Below are positions 27,547 through 34,370 of a stretch of DNA of 64,000 nt, in pieces. Below the pieces are notes generated by a model. The model had not been told where the DNA came from. It did no database searches and was given only the letters and a program-made list of their open reading frames with translations. Position 1 is the first letter of the stretch. Each line of letters opens with the position of its first letter. Position numbers and translations under genes: made by a program. The DNA is from Paractinoplanes ovalisporus (GTDB lineage: Bacteria > Actinomycetota > Actinomycetes > Mycobacteriales > Micromonosporaceae), in assembly GCF_016834655.1 (NCBI RefSeq), contig NZ_JAENHP010000002.1:248001-312000 (forward strand). Direction: 5' to 3'.

Positions 27547-27846
27547 TCAGACCTCAGGCGGGACGTCGGTGTAGTGCTCGACGAGCGGCGGCTGGGCGAA
27601 GTAGGGGCCGATCGCCGCGCGCCACCGGGTGAACCGCTCGGTGCCCCGGAAGTTCTTCTCGTGCGCCTCGACGTCGTCCCACTCGACCAGCAGCACGAAC
27701 CGCGACGGCGACTCGACACCGCGGGTCATCCGCACCGACCGGCAGCCCGGCGTGGTCGCCAGGATCGGGTGGGCGGACTGATAGGCGGCGGCAAAGGCAT
27801 CTTCCGAGCCGGGCGTGATGTCGATCAAAGCGACTTCGAGAACCAT
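27547..27846 (-). CDS. Antibiotic-biosynthesis-monooxygenase (ABM) domain protein
   Basis: 99 residues from the ATG at 27846. A single ABM-type ferredoxin-like fold: LEVALIDITPGSEDAFAAAY at the start, then PGCRSVRMTRGVESPSRFVL and VEWDDVEAHEKNFRG. Proteins of this size usually act as homodimers on small aromatic or reactive compounds, some as heme-degrading or quinone-forming enzymes. The substrate is unknown. The promoter region upstream contains three 22-bp tandem repeats. Confidence 0.85.
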   Translation of the reverse strand: MVLEVALIDITPGSEDAFAAAYQSAHPILATTPGCRSVRMTRGVESPSRFVLLVEWDDVEAHEKNFRGTERFTRWRAAIGPYFAQPPLVEHYTDVPPEV

Positions 27847-27901
27847 GCGCGGAGCCTGCCACAGACCCGACCGAACTAGCCTCCTAGGAAGCCGAGGAAG
27901 A

Positions 27902-27967
27902 TAGAGGGGAGGCACACCAGATGTAGAGGGGAGGCGCGCCGGACGTGGAGTGGAGGCGCACTTCGCG
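27902..27967. repeat. 22-bp imperfect tandem repeat, three copies
   Basis: Units start at 27902, 27924 and 27946 and share TAGAGGGGAGGCGC-like cores (third copy TGGAGTGGAGGCGC). They lie about 55-120 nt upstream of the ABM gene (minus strand) and before the terC leader (plus strand). The 22-nt period equals two helical turns. Confidence 0.75.
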
Positions 27968-28144
27968 GACGTGACGGCGGCAGATCGTCGGGAACGGCGT
28001 ACGAAGGAAAGAGGAGTGAAGGTCGTGAATGGGATTGGCCGGCGGGGCGCGGGGTAGCGTTGAGGTCGGCAGCCGGGGAGAGGCTCGACACGCTTTCCCG
28101 GGGTGCTCTGCCGTTGTGCCGTTCGATGAGACACAATGGCTGCC

Positions 28145-28256
28145 GTAGGAGGGGAGTATTCCCTCGTGTCGGTCTCGTCAACACGGTGTGCCCACCCCCT
28201 GAGGGCAGACCCGGGGCCGGCGGTCGCTCGCAGGAGCGGCGGAAGAGACCTCCGAC
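28145..28256 (+). promoter_or_regulatory. yybP-ykoY-type (Mn2+) riboswitch upstream of terC
   Basis: The conserved 5' element GGAGGGGAGTATTCCC (28148 onward) is followed by TCTCGTCAACACGG, and the 3' element GGAAGAGACCTCC closes the structure. P1 pairs 28148-28152 (GGAGG) with 28249-28253 (CCTCC), extended by flanking pairs. These match what I know of the yybP-ykoY aptamer, a Mn2+ sensor often placed before TerC/Alx, MntP and P-type ATPase genes. The downstream 75 nt (28257-28331) would carry the expression platform. Confidence 0.78.
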
Positions 28257-28331
28257 AGTCGCACGACGCTGTTCCCGCCGAAGACCCCCGGTGCGGGCGC
28301 AGCGCCGGACCGTGTCTGCCGGAGGCTCTAG

Positions 28332-29333
28332 TTGAACATTTCCGCCTGGGTGTGGATCGTCACCCTGGTTGCCGTCGTCGTCGTGCTCGCCATTGATCTT
28401 CTGATCATCGGCCGGCGACCGCACGAGCCCTCGATGAAAGAGTCGGGCGGCTGGGTGGCCTTCTACGTCGCGCTGGCGCTGGCCTTCGGTGGTGGTCTCT
28501 GGTTCTTCGCCGGAGCGCAACCGGCCGCCGAGTTCTACACCGGCTGGCTCACCGAATACTCGCTGAGCGTCGACAACCTCTTCATCTTCATGATCATCAT
28601 GGCGCGGTTCGCCGTGCCCCGGCAGTTCCAGCAGAAGGTGCTGCTCATCGGCATCGTGCTGGCCCTGGTGATGCGCGGCCTGTTCATCGCCGCCGGCGCC
28701 GCCCTGATCTCGCAGTTCTCCTGGGTCTTCTACATCTTCGGCGCGTTCCTCGTCTACACGGCGATCACCCTGCTCAAGGAGGGTGAGAACGACGAGGACG
28801 ACTTCAAGGAGAACATCCTGATCCGCTGGGCCAAGCGCGCCCTGCCGGTGTCGTCGTCGTTCGACAGCGGCCGCATGACGGTGCTCTCCGAGACCGGCCG
28901 GCGCCTGTTCACGCCCATGCTCATCGTGATGATCGCGATCGGCACGACGGACCTGCTGTTCGCCCTCGACTCGATCCCCGCGATCTTCGGCATCACCAAG
29001 GAGCCCTACCTGGTCTTCACCGCGAACGTCTTCGCCCTGATGGGCCTGCGCCAGCTGTTCTTCCTGCTGGGTGGCCTGCTCGAGCGCCTGGTCTTCCTCA
29101 ACTACGGCCTGGCCGCGGTGCTGGCGTTCATCGGCGTGAAGCTGTTCCTGGAGGCCCTGCACACCAACAGCATCCCGTTCATCAACGGCGGCGACGGCGT
29201 GCACTGGGCCCCGGAGATCCCGATCTGGCTGTCCCTGCTGGTCATCATCGGCACGCTGGGCATCGCCACGGTCGCCAGCCTGATCAAGAGCTCCCGTGAC
29301 CGCCGACGGGAACTGGCGGACTCCAAGATCTGA
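28332..29333 (+). CDS. TerC-family membrane protein (Alx-like)
   Basis: 333 residues from a TTG that has GGAGG 6 nt upstream. About nine membrane spans; conserved acidic residues within spans occur in LTEYSLSVDNLFIF and TTDLLFALDSIPAIFG, the hallmarks of TerC/Alx proteins. The family is linked to manganese export and to loading metal onto exported proteins, and its genes are often controlled by the Mn2+ riboswitch seen directly upstream. Together these suggest a Mn2+ efflux or homeostasis role, not tellurite resistance alone; no ter operon is present. Confidence 0.9.
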   Translation: MNISAWVWIVTLVAVVVVLAIDLLIIGRRPHEPSMKESGGWVAFYVALALAFGGGLWFFAGAQPAAEFYTGWLTEYSLSVDNLFIFMIIMARFAVPRQFQQKVLLIGIVLALVMRGLFIAAGAALISQFSWVFYIFGAFLVYTAITLLKEGENDEDDFKENILIRWAKRALPVSSSFDSGRMTVLSETGRRLFTPMLIVMIAIGTTDLLFALDSIPAIFGITKEPYLVFTANVFALMGLRQLFFLLGGLLERLVFLNYGLAAVLAFIGVKLFLEALHTNSIPFINGGDGVHWAPEIPIWLSLLVIIGTLGIATVASLIKSSRDRRRELADSKI

Positions 29334-29344
29334 GGGCGTGAAAA

Positions 29345-29373
29345 GGCGGCCGCAGCGCGAAGCTGCGGCCGCC
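29345..29373 (-). terminator. Terminator shared by terC and typA
   Basis: Perfect 12-bp stem (29345-29356 with 29362-29373) and a 5-nt loop between the convergent genes. On the minus strand TTTT follows the stem, so it best fits as the typA terminator; it may also stop terC transcripts. Confidence 0.8.
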
Positions 29374-29382
29374 GGGAAAGAA

Positions 29383-31248
29383 CTACTGCTGGTGCTTGCG
29401 GCGGGCGGCCTGGCGGCCCCGCGTCTGCTGGTCGAGGATGACCTTGCGGATGCGCACCGCGGCCGGGGTGACCTCGACGCACTCGTCCTCGCGGCAGAAC
29501 TCGAGGGCCTGCTCCAGGGAGAGCTTGCGCGGCGGGATCACCTTCTCGGTGTTGTCGGCGCTGGCCGCGCGCATGTTGGTGAGCTTCTTCTCCTTGGTGA
29601 TGTTGACGTCCATGTCGTCCTCGCGCGAGTTCTCGCCGACGATCATGCCCTCGTACACCTCGGTGGTCGGCTCGACGAACAGCTGACCGCGCTCCTGGAT
29701 GTTGATCATCGCGAACGGGGTGACGGCGCCGGCCCGGTCGGCCACCAGCGAGCCGTTGTTGCGGGTGCGCAGCTCGCCGAACCACGGCTCGTAGTCCTCG
29801 AACAGGTGGTGCATGATGCCGGTGCCGCGGGTCTCGGTGAGGAACTCGGTGCGGAAGCCGATCAGGCCGCGCGCCGGGACCAGCCACTCCATGCGCAGCC
29901 AGCCGGTGCCGTGGTTGATCAGCTCTTCCATCCGGCCCTTGCGGGTGGACAGCAGCGTGGTGATCGCGCCCATGTATTCGTCGGGGGCGTCGATCGTCAG
30001 GCGCTCGACCGGCTCGTACGTCTTGCCGTCGATGGTCTTGGTGACCACCTGGGGCTTGCCCACCGTGAGCTCGTAGTTCTCGCGGCGCATCTGCTCGACC
30101 AGGATGGCCAGCGCCAGCTCGCCGCGGCCCTGCACCTCCCACGCGTCGGGCCGCTCGGTCGGCAGGACCCGCAGCGAGACGTTGCCGATCAGCTCGCGGT
30201 CGAGGCGGTCCTTGACCATGCGGGCCGTGACCTTGGCCCCCTTGACCTTGCCGACCAGCGGCGACGTGTTGGTGCCGAGGACCATCGAGATGGCCGGCTC
30301 GTCGACGGTGATCAGCGGGAGCGGGACCGGGTTCTCGGCGTCGGCCAGCGTCTCACCGATCATGATCTCGGCGATGCCGGCCACGGCCATGATGTCGCCC
30401 GGGCCCGCGCTCTCGGCGGGCTTGCGGTCGAGACCCTCGGTGATCAGCAGCTCGGAGATGCGGACGTTGCTGATCGTGCCGTCGGTCTTGCACCAGGCGA
30501 CGGTCTGGCCCTTGCGGATCGTGCCCTCGTGCACCCGGCACAGCGCGAGGCGGCCGAGGAAGTTCGAGGCGTCGAGGTTGACGACGTGCGCCTGCAGCGG
30601 CGCGCCCTCGGTGTAGGTGGGTGCGGGGATGGTCTCGAGGATCGTGCTGAACAGCACCTCGAGGTCGGTCGAGTCTTCCGGGACGGTGCCGTCCTTGGGC
30701 TGGGTCAGCGAGGCGATGCCGTCGCGGGCGCAGGCGTAGACGATCGGGAACTCGATCTGGTGCTCGTCGGCGTCGAGGTCGAGGAACAGTTCGTACGTCT
30801 CGTCGACGACCTCTTTGATGCGCGCGTCGGGCCGGTCGACCTTGTTGATGATCAGAATGATCGGGAGCTTGGCCGCGAGCGCCTTGCGCAGCACGAAGCG
30901 GGTCTGCGGGAGCGGGCCCTCGGAGGCGTCGACGAGCAGGGCGACGCCGTCGACCATGGTGAGGCCGCGCTCGACCTCACCGCCGAAGTCGGCGTGGCCG
31001 GGGGTGTCGATGATGTTGATGGTGACGGGGTCACCCTCGGCGGGCTGGTAGCTGATCGCCGTGTTCTTGGCGAGAATGGTGATGCCCTTTTCCCGCTCCA
31101 GGTCCATGGAGTCCATGACGCGGTCGGCCATCTCGCCCCGCGCGTGGGACTGGCTCCCCTGGCGCAGCATGGCGTCGACCAGGGTGGTTTTGCCATGGTC
31201 GACGTGGGCGATGATGGCGACGTTGCGTAGGTCGGTGCGGGTCTGCAT
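29383..31248 (-). CDS. typA: Ribosome-binding GTPase TypA/BipA
   Basis: 621 residues, normal for TypA. A translational GTPase of the EF-G family that helps ribosome assembly and stress adaptation. G1 AHVDHGKTTLVD, G3 DTPGHADF and G4 NKVD are present; domain II, the EF-G-like C-terminal domains and the TypA-specific C-terminus (NSREDDMDVNITKEKKLTN) follow. The C-terminal end is basic (RGRQAARRKHQQ). Monocistronic, with a terminator facing terC and a divergent lipoprotein gene. Confidence 0.96.
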   Translation of the reverse strand: MQTRTDLRNVAIIAHVDHGKTTLVDAMLRQGSQSHARGEMADRVMDSMDLEREKGITILAKNTAISYQPAEGDPVTINIIDTPGHADFGGEVERGLTMVDGVALLVDASEGPLPQTRFVLRKALAAKLPIILIINKVDRPDARIKEVVDETYELFLDLDADEHQIEFPIVYACARDGIASLTQPKDGTVPEDSTDLEVLFSTILETIPAPTYTEGAPLQAHVVNLDASNFLGRLALCRVHEGTIRKGQTVAWCKTDGTISNVRISELLITEGLDRKPAESAGPGDIMAVAGIAEIMIGETLADAENPVPLPLITVDEPAISMVLGTNTSPLVGKVKGAKVTARMVKDRLDRELIGNVSLRVLPTERPDAWEVQGRGELALAILVEQMRRENYELTVGKPQVVTKTIDGKTYEPVERLTIDAPDEYMGAITTLLSTRKGRMEELINHGTGWLRMEWLVPARGLIGFRTEFLTETRGTGIMHHLFEDYEPWFGELRTRNNGSLVADRAGAVTPFAMINIQERGQLFVEPTTEVYEGMIVGENSREDDMDVNITKEKKLTNMRAASADNTEKVIPPRKLSLEQALEFCREDECVEVTPAAVRIRKVILDQQTRGRQAARRKHQQ

Positions 31249-31392
31249 GCCTCCATTGTCCCTGGAGAAAGTTGCGGTCGCGGGTCGGGGTCGATCGACG
31301 TTTCAGTCCTGGTTTAAGGGTGCAGCGGTGCGCGGGAGAACGGAGCTAGCCTGCGCCGGCAGCAACCGCGAACGGGGAGGAAGGGCCGGTTG

Positions 31393-32193
31393 ATGACACG
31401 AGGACTGAAACTGGGCGCGGCGCTGGCCGCATTGATGATCACGGCCGGGTGCGGCCTGATCGGCGGGGACGACAAAGAGGTGGCCGCCCCGCCGGTGACG
31501 GAGACCACGGCGGTGTCGGACGAGCCGGAGTTCGAGCCGGTCACCGAGTCGCCCACGCCGGAGCCGACGACCGAGAAGCCGGCGCCGAAACCGTCGAGGA
31601 CGACAAAGGAGCCGAAGAGCGTGGAACCCACCCAGCCCGCGTTCTGGAGTGAGCTGCCGGCGTGCGCGCACTACGACAAAACGAAGCCGGTCGCCAAGAA
31701 GACGGTCAAGAAGGCGCTCAAGGCCGCCTCGGCGCGGGTCTACTGGCGTACCGAAGCTCCGACCTTGAAGTTGAACTATCCGCTGGTCAAGGCGATCGCC
31801 TGGCAGGAGAGCGGCTGGCAGACCAACATCCACAACTGTGACGGCGGGGCCGGGGTCATGCAGCTGATGCCCGACACGGTGGATTTTGTGAACAACCGCT
31901 TCGGGCTCGACTACGACGCCTCCGACTACAAGCAGAACGCCTTCGCCGGCGCCAACTACATCGCCTGGTTCACGCGGTGGGCGGGGCAGAACTACTTCGG
32001 CGAGAACTACAACCTGAACACCAGCAAGTGCAAGTCGCACACGTCGTGGTGCCTGCTCAACGTGGTGATCTCGGGCTACAACGCGGGCCAGGGCGGGATC
32101 GAGGCGGCGGCCGCGAGCAAGACCCTGCCCAACCCGCAGTACGTGGCGGCGGTCCGCTCGCTGATGAGCCGGTGCGAGTGCGACCAGTTCTGA
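31393..32193 (+). CDS. Lipoprotein with a lytic-transglycosylase (SLT-like) domain
   Basis: 266 residues from the ATG at 31393; the TTG just before it is an alternative. The signal peptide ends MITAGC (Cys20), followed by a Pro/Glu/Thr-rich spacer of about 75 residues that probably crosses the cell wall. The C-terminal domain has the transglycosylase pattern: catalytic Glu in VKAIAWQESGW, then GGAGVMQLMP and the SGYNAGQGG motif. Two cysteine pairs (KCKSHTSWC and RCEC) may form disulfides. It would cleave peptidoglycan glycan strands with anhydro-sugar formation. Confidence 0.88.
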   Translation: MTRGLKLGAALAALMITAGCGLIGGDDKEVAAPPVTETTAVSDEPEFEPVTESPTPEPTTEKPAPKPSRTTKEPKSVEPTQPAFWSELPACAHYDKTKPVAKKTVKKALKAASARVYWRTEAPTLKLNYPLVKAIAWQESGWQTNIHNCDGGAGVMQLMPDTVDFVNNRFGLDYDASDYKQNAFAGANYIAWFTRWAGQNYFGENYNLNTSKCKSHTSWCLLNVVISGYNAGQGGIEAAAASKTLPNPQYVAAVRSLMSRCECDQF

Positions 32194-32244
32194 GGCGCGA
32201 GATACACTGGTCGTGAACCTGGGACCCCCGCGCGTCGGGTCGTT

Positions 32245-32274
32245 TTGACCCGTTCACAGGCGCGGTAGTAAGGT
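32245..32274 (+). promoter_or_regulatory. Sigma-70-like promoter of the L11-like gene
   Basis: TTGACC (32245-32250) and TAAGGT (32269-32274) with an 18-nt spacer, one of the clearest housekeeping-type promoters in the window. Transcription would start near 32281, giving a leader of about 70 nt that can form a GAGCTGC/GCAGCTC hairpin before the ribosome site AAAGGAG. Confidence 0.65.
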
Positions 32275-32352
32275 CTCGGGGTTGTCGTGTGTTGATAAGA
32301 AGCTGGCGAGCTGCGACTAGAGCTTGCAGCTCACCCAAAGGAGCCCTACGCA

Positions 32353-32778
32353 ATGCCGCCCAAGAAAAAGACTCATGAGGTAACCCTCGCGCTTGAGGCG
32401 GGTAACGCCGCGATGGTCGACCTCGGCAAGATGCTTGGTCCGACCGGGGCCAACATGCGTGCCGTGAAGGTGGAGTACGACGAGGCGACGTCGAAGAACC
32501 GTGGCGAGATCATTCCGGTCATCGTCTCGGTCTACGAGGACCGCAGCCACACGCTGGCCTACAAGACCCCGCCGACCAGCTTCCTGATCCGCAAGGCTCT
32601 GGGCATCCAGTCGGGCGCGTCGAACCCGCTGACCCAGACCGTGGGCACGCTGAGCGCGACCCAGGTCAAGGAGATCGCCGAGCGCAAGCTCCCCGACCTC
32701 AACGCGAACGACATCGACGCCGCGATCCAGATCGTCTCCGGCACCGCCCGTTCCATGGGTGTGAAGGTCAACGTCTGA
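32353..32778 (+). CDS. Divergent ribosomal protein L11 (uL11) paralogue
   Basis: 141 residues, the length of L11, and alignable throughout by eye: N-terminus MPPKKK, SVYEDRS, KTPP, EIAERKLPDLNANDID and the hallmark GTARSMG near the C-terminus. The conserved N-terminal loop of normal L11 (PxPPVGPALGQ), which carries the prolines altered in thiopeptide-resistant mutants, is replaced by AMVDLGKMLGP. Normal rplK sits between nusG and rplA; none of these is here, so this is a second, stand-alone copy. It has its own strong promoter and terminator. A specialised-ribosome, antibiotic-tolerance or regulatory role is possible but unproven. Confidence 0.85.
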   Translation: MPPKKKTHEVTLALEAGNAAMVDLGKMLGPTGANMRAVKVEYDEATSKNRGEIIPVIVSVYEDRSHTLAYKTPPTSFLIRKALGIQSGASNPLTQTVGTLSATQVKEIAERKLPDLNANDIDAAIQIVSGTARSMGVKVNV

Positions 32779-32789
32779 GTCAGGCTTGG

Positions 32790-32823
32790 AAAAAGGCCCC
32801 GGGGTTTTCCCGGGGCCTTTTTT
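32790..32823. terminator. Intrinsic terminator between L11-like and ClpP-like genes
   Basis: 14-bp stem (32790-32803 with 32809-32822), loop GTTTT, flanked by A and T runs on both sides, so it works as a rho-independent terminator in both directions. This is the best intrinsic terminator in the window. Confidence 0.93.
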
Positions 32824-33419
32824 CATGCCTTGCCGAGAATCTCGGTGATCAGCCCGTATTCCAGGGCTTCCTGAGCGGTCAGGTTGCGCCCGGCCGACAT
32901 GTCGTCCTCGACGCGGCTGCGGGACTGGCCGGTCACCTCGACCAGCCGCAGGGTGATCTCTTCGAGTTCGCGCAGGTGCTGGCCGGCGGCCCGGGCCACC
33001 TCGTCGGCGGTGCCGGTCACGCCGGACGAGCGGGGCTCGTTGAGCTTGAACCGGGCGTGCCGGTAGGCGGCGCGGCGCTCGGCGGCGGCCAGCACGGCGA
33101 CCACGGCCCCGGCCGCCTGCGACGTCACCACCGCGTGCACGGGCGCCGCCATCGAGTCGATCACGTCGATGACCGAGAGGGCCGCCCCCAGTTCGCCGCC
33201 GGGGCTGGCCATGTGCAGCTGGACCGGCGCCGGGCCGTGCGCGTCGAGGGTCATCAGGGCCGCGGCGATCCCCGAGGCGGCCTCCGAGCTGAGCTGGCCG
33301 CGGATCATGACGATCCGCTGGTCGAACAGCTTCTCCTCGAGCCAGCCGGGGAGGCCCGGGCCGGGGTCGGACGACGGCGGCGGCTGACCCCACCGCATCG
33401 GATCGTGGCGCATCTCCAC
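32823..33419 (-). CDS. ClpP-like pseudoprotease lacking the catalytic triad
   Basis: 198 residues from the GTG at 33419 (GGGAGG 6 nt upstream). The ClpP fold is evident: KLFDQRIVMIRGQLSSEAAS, MASPGGELGAALSVIDVI and the C-terminal TAQEALEYGLITEIL. Compared with E. coli ClpP, the catalytic Ser of QAASMG is Gly (QAAGAV), the His of MIHQP is Asn (KLNEP), and the Asp of ERDRFLSA aligns with Gly (SAGRNLTA). It therefore should not cleave peptides. It could assemble with active ClpP subunits or act as an adaptor or scaffold. It converges on the L11-like gene and shares its terminator. Confidence 0.82.
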   Translation of the reverse strand: MEMRHDPMRWGQPPPSSDPGPGLPGWLEEKLFDQRIVMIRGQLSSEAASGIAAALMTLDAHGPAPVQLHMASPGGELGAALSVIDVIDSMAAPVHAVVTSQAAGAVVAVLAAAERRAAYRHARFKLNEPRSSGVTGTADEVARAAGQHLRELEEITLRLVEVTGQSRSRVEDDMSAGRNLTAQEALEYGLITEILGKA

Positions 33420-33604
33420 CGCATACCTCCCAGGCCGAGTGTCCTTCAGCCTAATCAGACCCACCGGCCACGACTTTCCCTTCCGCTGAGGGCAGACAGG
33501 AGGGAGGGTGAGGGGAGTGATGCGGGCCACAGGTGAGGGGATGGGGCATGAGCGGTGCCGAGGGAATCGACCGAAGTGGTAAAGGCCCCGTAACGGGCCG
33601 CGAC

Positions 33605-33610
33605 TAGATT
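33605..33610 (+). promoter_or_regulatory. -10 box of the GntR-family gene, leaderless
   Basis: TAGATT is followed by exactly 6 nt and the ATG at 33617. No ribosome site is present, so translation probably starts on a leaderless mRNA. Confidence 0.6.
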
Positions 33611-33616
33611 CCGATC

Positions 33617-34345
33617 ATGCCAGGTCCCCGCCGCCGATCGATCCTGATCTCGCTGCTGACCGACCGTCCCCGCGCGCCGGGCGGCCCGCAGCACGAACTG
33701 CGCCGGATCATCCTGGACGGGCAGGTCCCGCCCGGTTCCGCCATTCCCGTCGACGCGGTGGCGGCCGCGTTCGGGGTGAGCCGGATCCCCGTACGGGAAG
33801 CTCTCATGACCTTGATCGGGGAGGGGCTGGTCGATCACCGGCCCAACGGCGGCTACCGCGTGGCCATGATGACCGCGCACGAGTTCGCGGAGATCTATCT
33901 GGTGCGCGAGGCCCTGGAGACGGCCGGGCTGCGGGCGGCCGTCGATCGGGCGTGCGGGGACGACGACGACCAGGCGAAAGAGGCGTTGCGGGCCCTCGAC
34001 GAGGCGATCCACGCGTACGACGGAAGGCTTTACCACCGCGAGAGCCGGCGCTTCCACCTGGCCCTGATCCGGCCGTGCCGCATGCGCCGCCTGCTGCACA
34101 TGCTCGACCTGGCCTGGAACCAGACCGAGCCGTTGCAGCCGATGTCGCACCTGGACAGTTCCGAGCGGGAGCAGCTGCACGCCGACCACGCGGGCATGCT
34201 GGAGGCCTTCTGTGCCCGCGACGCCGAGGCGCTGACCGCCGTCTTCGCCACCCACCACCACCGCCTGCAGACCGCGATCGGGGCGTTGCCGCAGGACACC
34301 GGGCTGTTCGAACCGGAAGATATACAGTTCCGCTCATCTATGTGA
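33617..34345 (+). CDS. GntR-family transcriptional regulator (FCD type)
   Basis: 242 residues. The N-terminal winged helix (about residues 25-90) contains LRRIILDGQVPPGSAIPVDAVAAAFGVSRIPVREAL. The C-terminal FCD ligand-binding domain (about 95-225) has the conserved LVREALETAGLRAA and the His/Asp positions (RRFHLALI; LHADHAGMLEAF; FATHHHRL) that usually bind a metal and a carboxylate ligand. It stands directly before a nucleobase/hydantoin permease and a racemase gene in the same direction and probably controls them in response to a pathway compound. Confidence 0.9.
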   Translation: MPGPRRRSILISLLTDRPRAPGGPQHELRRIILDGQVPPGSAIPVDAVAAAFGVSRIPVREALMTLIGEGLVDHRPNGGYRVAMMTAHEFAEIYLVREALETAGLRAAVDRACGDDDDQAKEALRALDEAIHAYDGRLYHRESRRFHLALIRPCRMRRLLHMLDLAWNQTEPLQPMSHLDSSEREQLHADHAGMLEAFCARDAEALTAVFATHHHRLQTAIGALPQDTGLFEPEDIQFRSSM

Positions 34346-34358
34346 AACAGCCGATACC

Positions 34359-34364
34359 TAGCGT
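34359..34364 (+). promoter_or_regulatory. -10 box of the NCS1 permease gene, leaderless
   Basis: TAGCGT followed by exactly 6 nt and the ATG at 34371. It overlaps the gap after the GntR gene, so the permease-racemase pair has its own promoter. Confidence 0.5.
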
Positions 34365-34370
34365 CACGCT

